DNA of 64,000 nt from Cliona cf. orientalis (Eukaryota > Porifera > Demospongiae > Clionaida > Clionaidae), in the NCBI GenBank assembly GCA_963930775.1, contig OZ005689.1, forward strand, positions 24,488,058 to 24,552,057. The letters run 5' to 3'. The position numbers and the translations under genes are program-made. Below the pieces are notes generated by a model. That model was not told the origin of the DNA, did no database searches, and was given only the letters and a program-made list of their open reading frames with translations. Within the stretch, counting starts at the first letter, position 1, and every line of letters begins with the position of its first letter. This document shows, piece by piece, positions 56,601 through 64,000 of this stretch.

Positions 56601-59600
56601 AGCATTCAGATTATTTTTCGCCAATACTAACTGAGAGCTAGAGCTAAGCTAATGCTCGCCACAGTTACCCACTTTATATGGTACATGTATCCATACCATT
56701 ACCATTTACAATCTGAATACAGATGTGGTCCACTTCGTCATTTCTGGTGTATGAGGTATGAAGCTAAACACCGGTACTTCAAGCAGATAGCAAAAGTGAT
56801 TGGCAACTTTAAGAACATTGCCAAAACTGTTGCTCACCGTCATCAGCGATACATGTGCTATGTGCTCTCTAATCCATCAAGTTATTTAAGGAGTGAGCAC
56901 GTTCTGGGTCCCGTGGTGTCATGTCATATATCTTCTTTGGAGTACGAAGCTGAAATAATTGCTGCCTGTCCTACTGTCAACTCCAGCTCAATTATACAAA
57001 GGTACAATGTACAATAATAATGTAATTGTGTATCCTGCTCTCTAGCTTCCTTAGACAGTACCGATACGTACATGTACATGTACATGTACTTGTTTAGTAG
57101 TGTGCTCTAATTAGAATAATTTGCAAAGTTCCCTACCATCAGCTATATATGACATGCCCTACGAGCTACAAGATATGCAGTACTTTTGCTGATGAGTGTA
57201 TGCATGGAATGTGTGGCCTAAACAGAAGTGTAGGAAGCAGCAAAATAATATTATTGAGGGGATGTACTGTACTGGTTAGCGCTGATTGGGTGTCTATTAA
57301 TTTGTATGCATACCCTTATCAGAGGATGAGGACACTAGTTCCTTTAGAGATTTAGGTACTCTAAGATGCAGTCTCGATTGACACCTAGACATACTTAAAA
57401 TAAAAGTGGGGGGAGGGGGATGTAGGTTAGGCCGGCAGGGTAGAGGGCCACAATCATACACTCCCTCCCCCTTCTTCTCCCTCTCTGCTGAAGCTGATAA
57501 TTATTCGTTATTTGTTTATTAATTTTCTTTTCTACAGAACGAAATGGATTGTTATCTATGGTACAAAATACAAACAAGATGACTTTGTACTGTGGAAGTT
57601 TGATGGTGATGTGCCTATCTTTGCAAGAATAAAAGCAATCATCCTTTCAGAACTAAGCGAACCAAAGTTTGTCATATTCCCATTAGTCACAGTTGTTTTT
57701 TCTGCACACTTTCATGCCTATGAAGTGGCTGATCATCACTCCCTCTCCTCTCAACTACATGTGTGTACCAACCATACAATTCACCCTCGACTAATTTGAT
57801 ATGTTTGAAGTATTATGTTCTTAGTGAGTATGATTAACATTATAATATTATGATATTGTTCAACATTAAAATTAATTTCATTAAACTTTTGGCTTTGCGA
57901 TTGACATAACACTGCTATCAACCTACCTACTGCTTAACGTAATGTCACATACGATTGTGGCTATCAGAGTATGTAGCCACCGCTGAACTGTACTGAATCT
58001 GCTAGTGGTCAGATTTCCATACAAAATTATGCAACTTACACCAAAATACCAATAATGCTACATTTGCAAATACTTGGGTTGTGTGACGATCAAATAGCTC
58101 AATGGCACAACATCTCCACACACATACTATGTCACAACCACACTTCGTTTATGTGAATTTTACATACTTTGCAATGTGTGTCCCTACAACACGTGGATTG
58201 CGTGATATTTACACATTATCTGTGAGCACAACACGCATTATGGTGGGTGTGAACTGAACAGTTGGTGTGTGCAACCACAATATGTGAGAATCACATCATG
58301 ATTGTGTGGAATGCACACCTCATTTTTTGCAGTGCATAGTATAGAAGGGCATGGGAGAGAATGTCAACTCGATGGGAAGGACGCATTTCTTTTGTCATCC
58401 TTGTGAAACGTCTCAAATACGACCATAAGCGTTCCATCACCTCACCATCAGATAGCCCAATCCTTTTACATCGAAGGGGGCTATATACAGCCTACAAGAT
58501 TTTTATTATTTCAGTTTTGCATAATAACTATAGACTTATACCTGACATGAAGCATTATGACCGTAAGCGTGAAACGAAGGAAGGGCAAACTTCATGTAGT
58601 GCAGCAAATAATCACACTTCCCTTTTAGATGCTTCACTAGAGTGCAAGCTACATCATACATAATGTACAGAGTCACGTTGGATGGAACATGTTGCAATAA
58701 TTCTTGCAGCAACCACACTCCATAGGATAATCTGAGAGTATTGTTCAATTATTGTCTCCTTAATAACTTCGGTATGATGATAATTATTTATAATACCTCT
58801 CTCCATGTTTTAAGCTGATAAACAACCTAGGAAATTCATGGCGGCAGGCACAACCAAACAATGCAGTATCATCAAGTGCTTGATACCTTTTTGACGATCA
58901 CCAGCAAGGAAATTATTGCATACCTAGGGAATAAGTTCATCTGTGAAAGTTTAGACTATAATAGTTGACACACAACTCTGTATATAATAGTAGGTATCTA
59001 AATCACTTAGATCCTTCTACTTAGATCCTTCTACTTAGATCCTCCTACTTAGATCCTTCTCAAATTAGCCTCAGGTACTAAAATTTTAATTTGCATGAAT
59101 AATGTAGCAATAGTAATAATGTTATTATTATTATGCTATCATGATCAATGATAATATTAATAGAAGATATCAATGGTGAAATGATACACGAGTGCAGTTT
59201 AAAGCTACTGAATGTTGACGTTAATATTAATACTGGAGCATCCTTCAAAGTTAAACATGCGGTGCAAGTTCTCACTGTTGTAGACAAGCTGCTTATTGGA
59301 TTGGGTTTGGACAGATTCAACCATACGCTTGCTTCCTCCAGTCTCTTGGACCACATCTCCAACTGGTACCAGTGCTTGTGAGCTGACGGCTAGCGAGGAT
59401 TCCACCCTGGGTTTTTTGCTCAAAGAAAGGATGTCAGAAAGTTCCTCTTGTTGTTGCACGCTTATGTACGAATGCCATCTGTGCTATGGTGACCAGTCCT
59501 TTCCATTATGAGCTGCTCATCGATACCTGCTTGGAACAAACGTGTTGCAGTCGTGACACGCAGAGAGTGATTTGTCTTATACCCTTCAATTCCAGCAGAC

Positions 59601-61990
59601 TTACAAAGACGTGAAACAGTGTTATCAAGGCTACAATGTCCTATGGGACGAGGTGAGAACCAGCAATTTTCTGTAGGCTTCTTCAATGGCTGCAAATAGA
59701 AGGCATCTTTTGGTTGTGTTGATGGGCATTTACTCCGATATAGCTTGAACAGGCGAACAAAACACCTGGAGGGATCCTCTGTGTTTTCGTGATGGACCAC
59801 AACTTTGGGTTTCAGCTTCCTTCCTTTTATTCCCCCTGGATTGTTTTTAGAAATATCTTCTCTGTACTGAAGGTAAGCCCACTCCCCAGCATGTTCAACA
59901 AGTTCAATTTGCGGAGGATCAAATCGAAGTTTCCTGTGCTCCTGTCCACTGCGTAAAGCAAAATAGATACCGTTCATGAAAAAGATAGTATCTACTAGAG
60001 CTTGAGGGGAGTGATCACCAAGAACTCCAGAGCTCCATAGTAGATTTTCCTCAGCTTCTGTTAGTGGTTCAGCTTGTCGCTTCTTTGTTCCAAGACCAAG
60101 TGACTGCAAACATTTCATTTCTCCATCTAAAGTGGCGCGGAAATCAGCAAAATTACTATCTTTGAATATGTCAATCTCTGGTCTTCCATTCTCTCCCAAA
60201 TGACGTAGCAAACCACAGCAAATGTGATGAAGGGTATTGGGGGGGTATTCTAAGCCAGATTTCTTCCTCACTTCTAATACGAAGCGACTGAGCCAATACT
60301 GCAGCTGCTCACAATCCAGTGTAGTGATATCTTCAGGAACCAGTTCATTCTTTTCCACAGAATTCCTATGCTCACTCCAAGACTTCCAGATTCTAATGCA
60401 GTATCTGGTGTCTGTCTGAGTTTTCTTTGGAATCCTCGCCTGTCTCGCCTGTTTAACCTCTTCTTCAGTTTTTGGGGCTGCAAACCTTGGCATTTGTGTA
60501 GAGTTGATCTTCAAAGCGCTCTCAGCTTCGTAAAGTTCACTAGCCTGTAGTAAATAGTGATCCATATTCCAATCTGAACATCCAGTCCCACCCATCGCTT
60601 CCATTGTTGGCGCCTGGGCATGCTCAGAAATGGAAGGGGTGTGTCCGTACAGCAAGCGGGAAGGGTCGTCAAGGTCAGATGCGAAATCGTCAATGGAGAA
60701 GAACGAGTCAAAAGTTTCTTTGCCGAGTAGAGAAAGGAGACCCTCCATAGACGCCATTTTTAGTCGACAACGGTTTGTTTACAATCTATGTATCCTAGTT
60801 ACGGATGGTTGCTATAGTCTAAATCGGTTAGACGCTTCAGCCAATGGGATCTACGGTATTTAGAATTCTTCGTACGTCATAAAACCCTCGGGCTATCGCC
60901 CTCGGGATTTTATATACGTACTCAGAATTCTAAATCCCGTAGATCCCTTGGCTTCAGCGTCTAACCTATATATAGCCCTCGTGAGGATTATAACACATTG
61001 TCTATCTTTTGGTTCTTGTAAGAAGCTACATGCTCATCTACCTCTGCTTGACTCCCAAAAAACAAATCTTCATGTAAGGCATCACGATAGCTACTTCCTG
61101 CTGACTTTACGTGGTAAACCAAACAAGGCATCCATCGAAAATACTGCAGTACCTGAATTCTGAAATATACATGACAAATCAGCATTGATCTACTAATATC
61201 AACCAGCTCTAGCAAGAACATCAAACTAGAGCAACTACTTAGGCGAATCTATCAACAAGTTGAAATGATAGATTTGCTTCACTCTGCATGCTGTATAATA
61301 TATACTAGAGGGTATGCAGTCCACACATGGATACCAGTATCAACATTGCCCAGTGCACTTTTCTTGTATGTGTATTATACTATGTCAAGAGTTTATCATG
61401 GTATTAATTACTGGTTAATTGCTAACACTTATTTCTTTAACCTTAGGACAAGCTGGGCACATATTACCACGATCAAGTTGGGGACAAACTGAAGTAAGGT
61501 GTCGCAGTTCTACCTTCATCCACCTGAATAACCATTCATATAGGTCACATGCATGGTAAATTAAATGATTCACCATACCTATACTCCTCAAATGCATCAA
61601 TGAGTGATGAATAAAAATTCTTAAATGTATTGAAAATGACACTCATTGACAAGTATATTATACGCAAGTCAGTCACCTTTTTCACCAAATGTGGACACTT
61701 TAAACAAAGAGCTTTACAAAAATCTTTCAAAGCAACTTGACACTAACAGAAGAGATTCAGCCCAATCCAACAGGTCAAACGTGAATGCAAGATTGGGACG
61801 CTGTGGTGTTGATGGCAAAATACGTGCTCTCACCATGGTCACATGCACACCATACAAATAATATGTTGTGCTCTTCACCTGTATAGTATGAAAATGCTTC
61901 GATTGTGATCATCGTCAAGATGATAGTGCATAGAAGACTGAAATAATAATTCAAATTCTGGCACATGCATGTCCACAGATGCTAAACCAT
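47624..61990 (-). CDS. KDZ-type transposase gene, split by CACTA and Crypton
   Basis: This has the signature order of Kyakuja/Dileera/Zisupton transposases: RARILPSTPQRPNLAFTFDL and LKDFCKALCLKCPHLVKK (about 61850-61680), CPQLDRGNMCPACPK (about 61460), KSAGSSYRDALHEDLFFGSQ (about 61100), DDTALFGCACRHEFPRLFIS (about 58880), LYIMYDVACTLVKHLK and LPSFHAYGHNASCQ (58660-58545), then, after an intron, GLSDGEVMERLWSYLRRF (about 58440). After the 9.2-kb CACTA element (49128-58334), coding resumes mid-exon with GRVTKNRL, then ASLLANRFKKATEMN, MERRFGVMIRWNTTDKEYMN, the HADGQKIAKKLPTSISKE helix and an acidic tail ending at 47624. A Crypton and fold-back element separate the first and second halves. Some frame changes are seen (near 61780 and near a palindrome at 48066-48140). 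Dead in this copy. Confidence 0.8.
48066..48140. repeat. perfect 37-bp-arm palindrome in KDZ gene
   Basis: The left arm 48066-48102 (starts CTACATCACTACTGGAGATA) and the right arm 48104-48140 are exact reverse complements around a single C. Immediately to the left a further direct partial copy (ATCACTACTGGAGATA) is present. It alters the C-terminal coding region of the KDZ transposase. Confidence 0.95.
49412..52073 (-). CDS. accessory gene of CACTA copy C (PB1-like N terminus)
   Basis: Exon 1 (52073 to about 51840) starts MEIKVLLCKNERKRIVTIQV and continues YLKKLAVEVFDLAADSSVTL and EYYDTDFDDWIEAEDD: a compact beta-grasp domain like PB1/ubiquitin folds, ending at a GTGAGT donor. Later exons encode an acidic linker (about 51680-51570), a block with LKDLQPLQQANFYTRIANV (about 51040), ALRARFREFRRNKVDKSALP, basic linker and ELMRVTFEMRRNDIVNNAKH then ITEEYPFLKSPDE (50790-50420), VKILSILPFIIPDYKVKP (about 50080) and the last exon 49728-49412 with LFLFAAFYAFNMQYPEGLVS. 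The FP-LK and AFYAFNxxYP motifs match second proteins of EnSpm elements that databases often label SAM-domain-containing-3-like (recollection). Head-to-head with the transposase. Looks open throughout. Confidence 0.65.
52074..52254. promoter_or_regulatory. putative bidirectional promoter of CACTA copy C
   Basis: This 181-bp gap separates the divergent start codons of the accessory gene and the transposase. Same arrangement and similar length as in CACTA copy B (171 bp). It contains GCGCATGCG words near 52155-52195. No TATA element was assigned. Confidence 0.45.
52255..57799 (+). CDS. CACTA/EnSpm transposase of copy C, many exons
   Basis: Starts at ATG 52255 with MAFLCSICHQFASPTFGGVF and RHVGSIHAFEYNF, then, after a one-base frame change near 52360, a C2H2 finger RCGISGCEATFKKFSSWRSH IYRKH. 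Later exons: an acidic block (52627-52785), TCLDGILSDVDQLHTLALMH (from 54598), LFSGLETEHKQNEFCRNHF (about 54770), EPVERVLGRVNTQTARGTTL and LLQSLQSLLMSDAIVEQ (54879-55015), YCDGTQFAEHPLFSVDECGL (about 55190), LRSQLSAIHLVAVVRTNYID (about 55425), a CXXC-type RKCRDCLAI segment (about 55740), YFHVTSGIPPDIMHDVLEGA (about 56000; DIMHD-LEG is the catalytic-core hallmark), ITPKMHYVIHIP (about 56500), FWCMRYEAKHRYFKQIAK (about 56740) and a C-terminal exon to 57799. A second frame change lies near 54680. The intron before 54598 carries three inserted elements. Confidence 0.8.
52906..53185. mobile_element. MITE with GGGGGTCACTCCCATAGG ends
   Basis: The left end GGGGGTCACTCCCATAGG (52906) and the inverted right end GGGGGTAACTCCCATAGG (ending 53185) match with one difference, and the similarity runs on (CTGT-TCCAGAGCT) for over 35 bp. 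280 bp, no coding capacity; lies in an intron of CACTA copy C transposase. Confidence 0.8.
53223..53497. mobile_element. MITE with CCAGGCCCTATGAAGGA ends
   Basis: CCAGGCCCTATGAAGGAGAG near 53231 and its diverged inverted copy CCAGGCCCTAAGAAGGAAGG near 53490 lead to a shared TACACACTG word 16-20 bp further in on each side. About 275 bp, non-coding. Confidence 0.65.
53572..54584. mobile_element. piggyBac-like TTAA element, 1013 bp, uninterrupted
   Basis: The ends GGTACCATTAAATTGCGTGG and, inverted, GGTACCATTTAATTGCGTGG are flanked by TTAA (53568-53571 and 54585-54588). It contains a 24-nt T run near 54316. It is the intact counterpart of the interrupted copy 38886-43842 and is inserted in the transposase intron of CACTA copy C, 9 bp before a splice acceptor (TGTGCAG). 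Frames on both strands within it are non-coding. Confidence 0.9.
58998..59060. repeat. 15-bp minisatellite (CTTAGATCCTTCTAC)
   Basis: Four near-identical copies of CTTAGATCCTTCTAC lie between a KDZ exon and the Crypton. Confidence 0.9.
59462..60757 (-). CDS. Crypton-type tyrosine recombinase
   Basis: The 431-residue frame starts MASMEGLLSLLGKETFDSFF. It has an acidic N-terminal third, then a SAM-like helical region (CIRIWKSWSEHRNSVEKNEL, LQYWLSRFVLEVRKKSGLEY, YPPNTLHHICCGLLRHLGEN), then the catalytic domain: first Arg in FALRSGQEHRKL, basic KGRKLKPKVVVHHENTED, CFVRLFKLYRSKCP, then YKTNHSLRVTTATRLFQAG (His397, Arg400) and MERTGHHSTDGIRT (His423/424). This is the KCTD1/ZMYM/QRICH1-related group that gave rise to vertebrate domesticated genes. 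The frame ends with TAA exactly where the catalytic Tyr (RTYKR) is expected; further downstream (59459-59205) a frame with QQQEELSDILSLSKKPR looks like the natural C terminus. So strand-exchange function is probably lost. It sits inside the KDZ gene, same strand. Confidence 0.85.
   Translation of the reverse strand: MASMEGLLSLLGKETFDSFFSIDDFASDLDDPSRLLYGHTPSISEHAQAPTMEAMGGTGCSDWNMDHYLLQASELYEAESALKINSTQMPRFAAPKTEEEVKQARQARIPKKTQTDTRYCIRIWKSWSEHRNSVEKNELVPEDITTLDCEQLQYWLSRFVLEVRKKSGLEYPPNTLHHICCGLLRHLGENGRPEIDIFKDSNFADFRATLDGEMKCLQSLGLGTKKRQAEPLTEAEENLLWSSGVLGDHSPQALVDTIFFMNGIYFALRSGQEHRKLRFDPPQIELVEHAGEWAYLQYREDISKNNPGGIKGRKLKPKVVVHHENTEDPSRCFVRLFKLYRSKCPSTQPKDAFYLQPLKKPTENCWFSPRPIGHCSLDNTVSRLCKSAGIEGYKTNHSLRVTTATRLFQAGIDEQLIMERTGHHSTDGIRT
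60826..60966. mobile_element. fold-back MITE, 141 bp
   Basis: GGTTAGACGCTTCAGCCAAT at 60826 and its near-perfect inverted copy ending at 60966 extend almost to the centre (CCCTCGGGC/GCCCTCGGG at 60884-60907), so the whole element is a hairpin. It lies 69 bp upstream of the Crypton start codon. Confidence 0.9.
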
Positions 61991-62451
61991 CATGGGGAAA
62001 TGTTCATGGAAAACCATTGGTATATGTTGTTGCGTTCTTTCTAAGACAATTGACGATCAAAATAGCGCTAATAGAGACTAGACTGGCTAGCTATGGTTGC
62101 AACCCACTACACTGTGTGCATGCAATGTCACAATGACAGAATAGCAAAGTTCTTGACTGCATTCAACAACAACAGAAACAGACTGACAGACTGAGCAAAA
62201 CTAGTAAAACCTAAGCACAAAACTCAACTCTAGAGGAGGGAGGCCCCTGGGGCCCTGTACACAACAATAGTAAGGCCTATCACAGACAAAGGTAAGGTTA
62301 AAGAAGCGTTAACCATCAAGTTTTCACACTTTGTGACAAACAGGCTAAAGTATTACTGTTCATTACATAACATTCAAGTCCTAAGATGTGGTAATCTTGT
62401 GCAAACATAAACATACCGCCGGCCAAGACCTACGGTCTTTACAAACAAAGT
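61991..62451. other. boundary region between KDZ gene and BEL/Pao element
   Basis: No gene. On the minus strand it follows the BEL/Pao coding end and should hold that element's 3' terminal repeat; its exact limits could not be set because only one end of the element is in the window. The first 40 bp may still be KDZ coding sequence (FPHDGLASVDMHVPEF read near 62010-61965). Confidence 0.4.
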
Positions 62452-64000
62452 TCAATCTTGAGGGAGGAGCAAGGCGAGTTTAGCGACGGGTCGCTTGTAA
62501 ACTCCATTGCTTGTTTTGACAGTAGCCACACGAACTAATCCATCCTTGCCGGGGTGAACTTGTATCACTTTTGCCAGTGGCCATTTAGTAGTCACGAGGT
62601 TATCTTCTTGTAAGACAACAATATCATCAACCTGAATATTGCGGGAGGGGAATTTCCACTTGTTGTGTTTTCTCAAGGCTGGGAGATACTCGTCTGACCA
62701 ACGCTTCCAAAAGTGGCGAACGATAGATTGGCAGAGATACCAACGTTTCAGTAGGGAGAGATTGCGATAGGAGAGAGAAGGATCAGGAATGGATTCTAGC
62801 GGCTTTCCGATTAGAAAATGACCTGGAGTTAGTGCTTCAATACTGTCATCTTCAACGGGTAAAGGAGCTAGTGGGCGGCTGTTGAGACAGGATTCGATCT
62901 GAGCAAGAATGGTTGTCAACTCTTCAAAAGTCAGCTTAGTGTCAGCCACAACTCGTTTGAAGTGAAACTTCATAGACTTGACAGCAGCTTCCCACAGTCC
63001 TCCAAAGTGTGGGGCATGTTCAGGAATGAATCTCCACTCGATGGATTGAGCTGCACAGAAGTTTGAGATGTCTCCTTGGATCTTTTGTCTGTCAAAGAAT
63101 TCGTGAATCTCTTTCAACTCTCGGCTAGCACCGGTGAAATTGGTTCCATGATCACTTAGAATTAGACTATGTTTGCCGCGTCGAGCAATAAAACGTCTGA
63201 GTGAAGCAATGAAGGCATCAGTAGTGAGATCTGAGACTGGCTCCAAGTGTACTGCTTTCACTGACAGAGAAACATAGAGACAGACATATGCCTTAACAAT
63301 TACAGGCTTCCTCACGTGAGCATACTTGACTTGAATTGGACCAGCAAAGTCAATCCCTATCTTATCGAACACCGGTCCTGGGGTGAGACGTTCGATTGGA
63401 AGTTGTCCAGTCATTTGTGGGGAAGGCCGTGTAGTGAGTTTGCGACAGGTGACGCATCCTCGGGTGATGGAGCGAATAAGCTTGCGACAGTTAAGGATGT
63501 GGTAACGATAGTTAATTGATGCCATGAGCAAGGTTGGGCCAGCATGTAGCAATCGGAGGTGCTCCGAACGAATGATCAAGTGAGAAAGGGGGTGTTTGTG
63601 ATGTAAGATGATTGGATGTTTCTTTGAATAGGACATTTCAGAATGTTGCTGTCTACCACCAACGCGTAGCAGACCCTCAGAATCAATGAATGGTCGTAGA
63701 TTGAGGAGTGGGCTAGATTTGTCAATGTATGACTTCCCTTTGAGGGATTCTATTTCATCCATGAAGTAATCTCTTTGAACAATTGAGCATAAGCGTAGCT
63801 CAGCTTGATACAGCTCTTGAGTAGTGAAGTATGTGACATGATTTTGTTTCGTCCCTATCTTGCGACTGCGACAATTTTGAACGAATCGGAGGATCCAGGC
63901 AGTGATTCGTTTCAGTATTGCAAATGAGGAGTAGTTGCTGATGTTAAATAGGCATGAGGATGTGCTAGATATAGTGTGCAGAGAAAGCTCTCTTTCTTCA
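62452..64000 (-). mobile_element. BEL/Pao LTR retrotransposon, integrase part of pol
   Basis: An open frame runs from the window edge to a stop at 62452. It has a zinc-binding H2C2 region (near LLHAGPTLL and CVTCRKL), an integrase core with IGIDFAGPIQVK and LILSDHGTNFTGASRELKEI and a third acidic region (PEHAPHFGGLWEAAVKSMK), and the C-terminal domain typical of Pao-family integrases (QEDNLVTTKWPLAKVIQVHP). The visible part looks whole. The gag, protease and reverse transcriptase parts and the 5' end lie outside the window. It appears relatively young compared with its neighbours. Confidence 0.9.

Larger units (their letters stand above)
49128..58334. mobile_element. complete bidirectional CACTA element (copy C), 9.2 kb
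   Basis: The left end CACTGCAAAAAATGATGCGT (49128) is answered by TCATTTTTTGCAGTG ending at 58334. Subterminal arrays of TGTGTGGAATGCACAC-like words occur within 250 bp of both ends. CA lies outside both ends (49126-49127 and 58335-58336), a 2-bp duplication; removing the element and one CA restores an open KDZ reading frame. Two divergent genes are inside (52073-49412 minus; 52255-57799 plus), and three small elements have inserted between 52.9 and 54.6 kb. Confidence 0.88.

Overview
The window looks like metazoan nuclear DNA, most likely from a sponge (a cnidarian is the main alternative). The evidence is AT-rich sequence, very short GT-AG introns (roughly 50-300 bp), microsatellites, no bacterial operon logic, and a dense population of animal-type DNA transposons. 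No housekeeping gene and no RNA gene was recognised. The only host-type gene seen is a decayed protein-kinase domain at about 9.7-10.6 kb. Almost everything else is a transposon, a transposon-linked accessory gene or a non-autonomous derivative. All work was by eye: exon limits are approximate and family names rest on motif recognition, not searches.

Layout. 1-6 kb: small inverted-repeat elements, a LINE endonuclease scrap and a 3'-truncated minus-strand copy of a DUF7869-like gene ending in a TGTGACC terminus. 6.7-9.7 kb: a plus-strand CACTA/EnSpm transposase remnant (copy A), meeting a convergent broken kinase. 11.6-17 kb: an acidic accessory gene, a DUF6589 gene and a convergent RecQ-like helicase, with stops only 73 bp apart between the last two; a piggyBac transposase scrap follows. 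17.9-20.9 kb: a second, fuller DUF7869-like copy. 21.7-22.8 kb: one small element inside another. 23.4-32.3 kb: a complete CACTA element (copy B) with matching CACTG-type ends and a TAC target duplication, inserted into the end of a TGTGACC element. It carries a transposase, a head-to-head acidic accessory gene and a third spliced gene. 33-37.5 kb: a Crypton remnant, minisatellites, a Cys-rich reading frame and a small element with perfect ends.

38.4-62 kb reads as one deeply nested element. A KDZ-type (Kyakuja/Dileera/Zisupton) transposase runs on the minus strand (about 62.0 to 47.6 kb), convergent with a plus-strand gene encoding a Ulp1-like protease plus PHD finger (38.4-46.8 kb). The protease gene is split by a 5 kb TTAA-flanked piggyBac-like element. 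That element itself contains a two-gene IS630/Tc1-like element, its deletion derivative and another TTAA-flanked element. The transposase gene is split by a 9.2 kb bidirectional CACTA element (copy C), itself carrying three small insertions, and by a Crypton plus a fold-back element. The right edge (62.4-64 kb) holds the integrase end of a BEL/Pao retrotransposon that runs out of the window.

A recurring theme is two-gene architecture: transposase plus accessory gene, divergent in the CACTA copies, convergent in the KDZ, DUF6589/RecQ and IS630-like units. Accessory proteins with beta-grasp (PB1-like) N-terminal regions appear beside two unrelated transposases, and paralogous acidic accessory genes sit beside two others.
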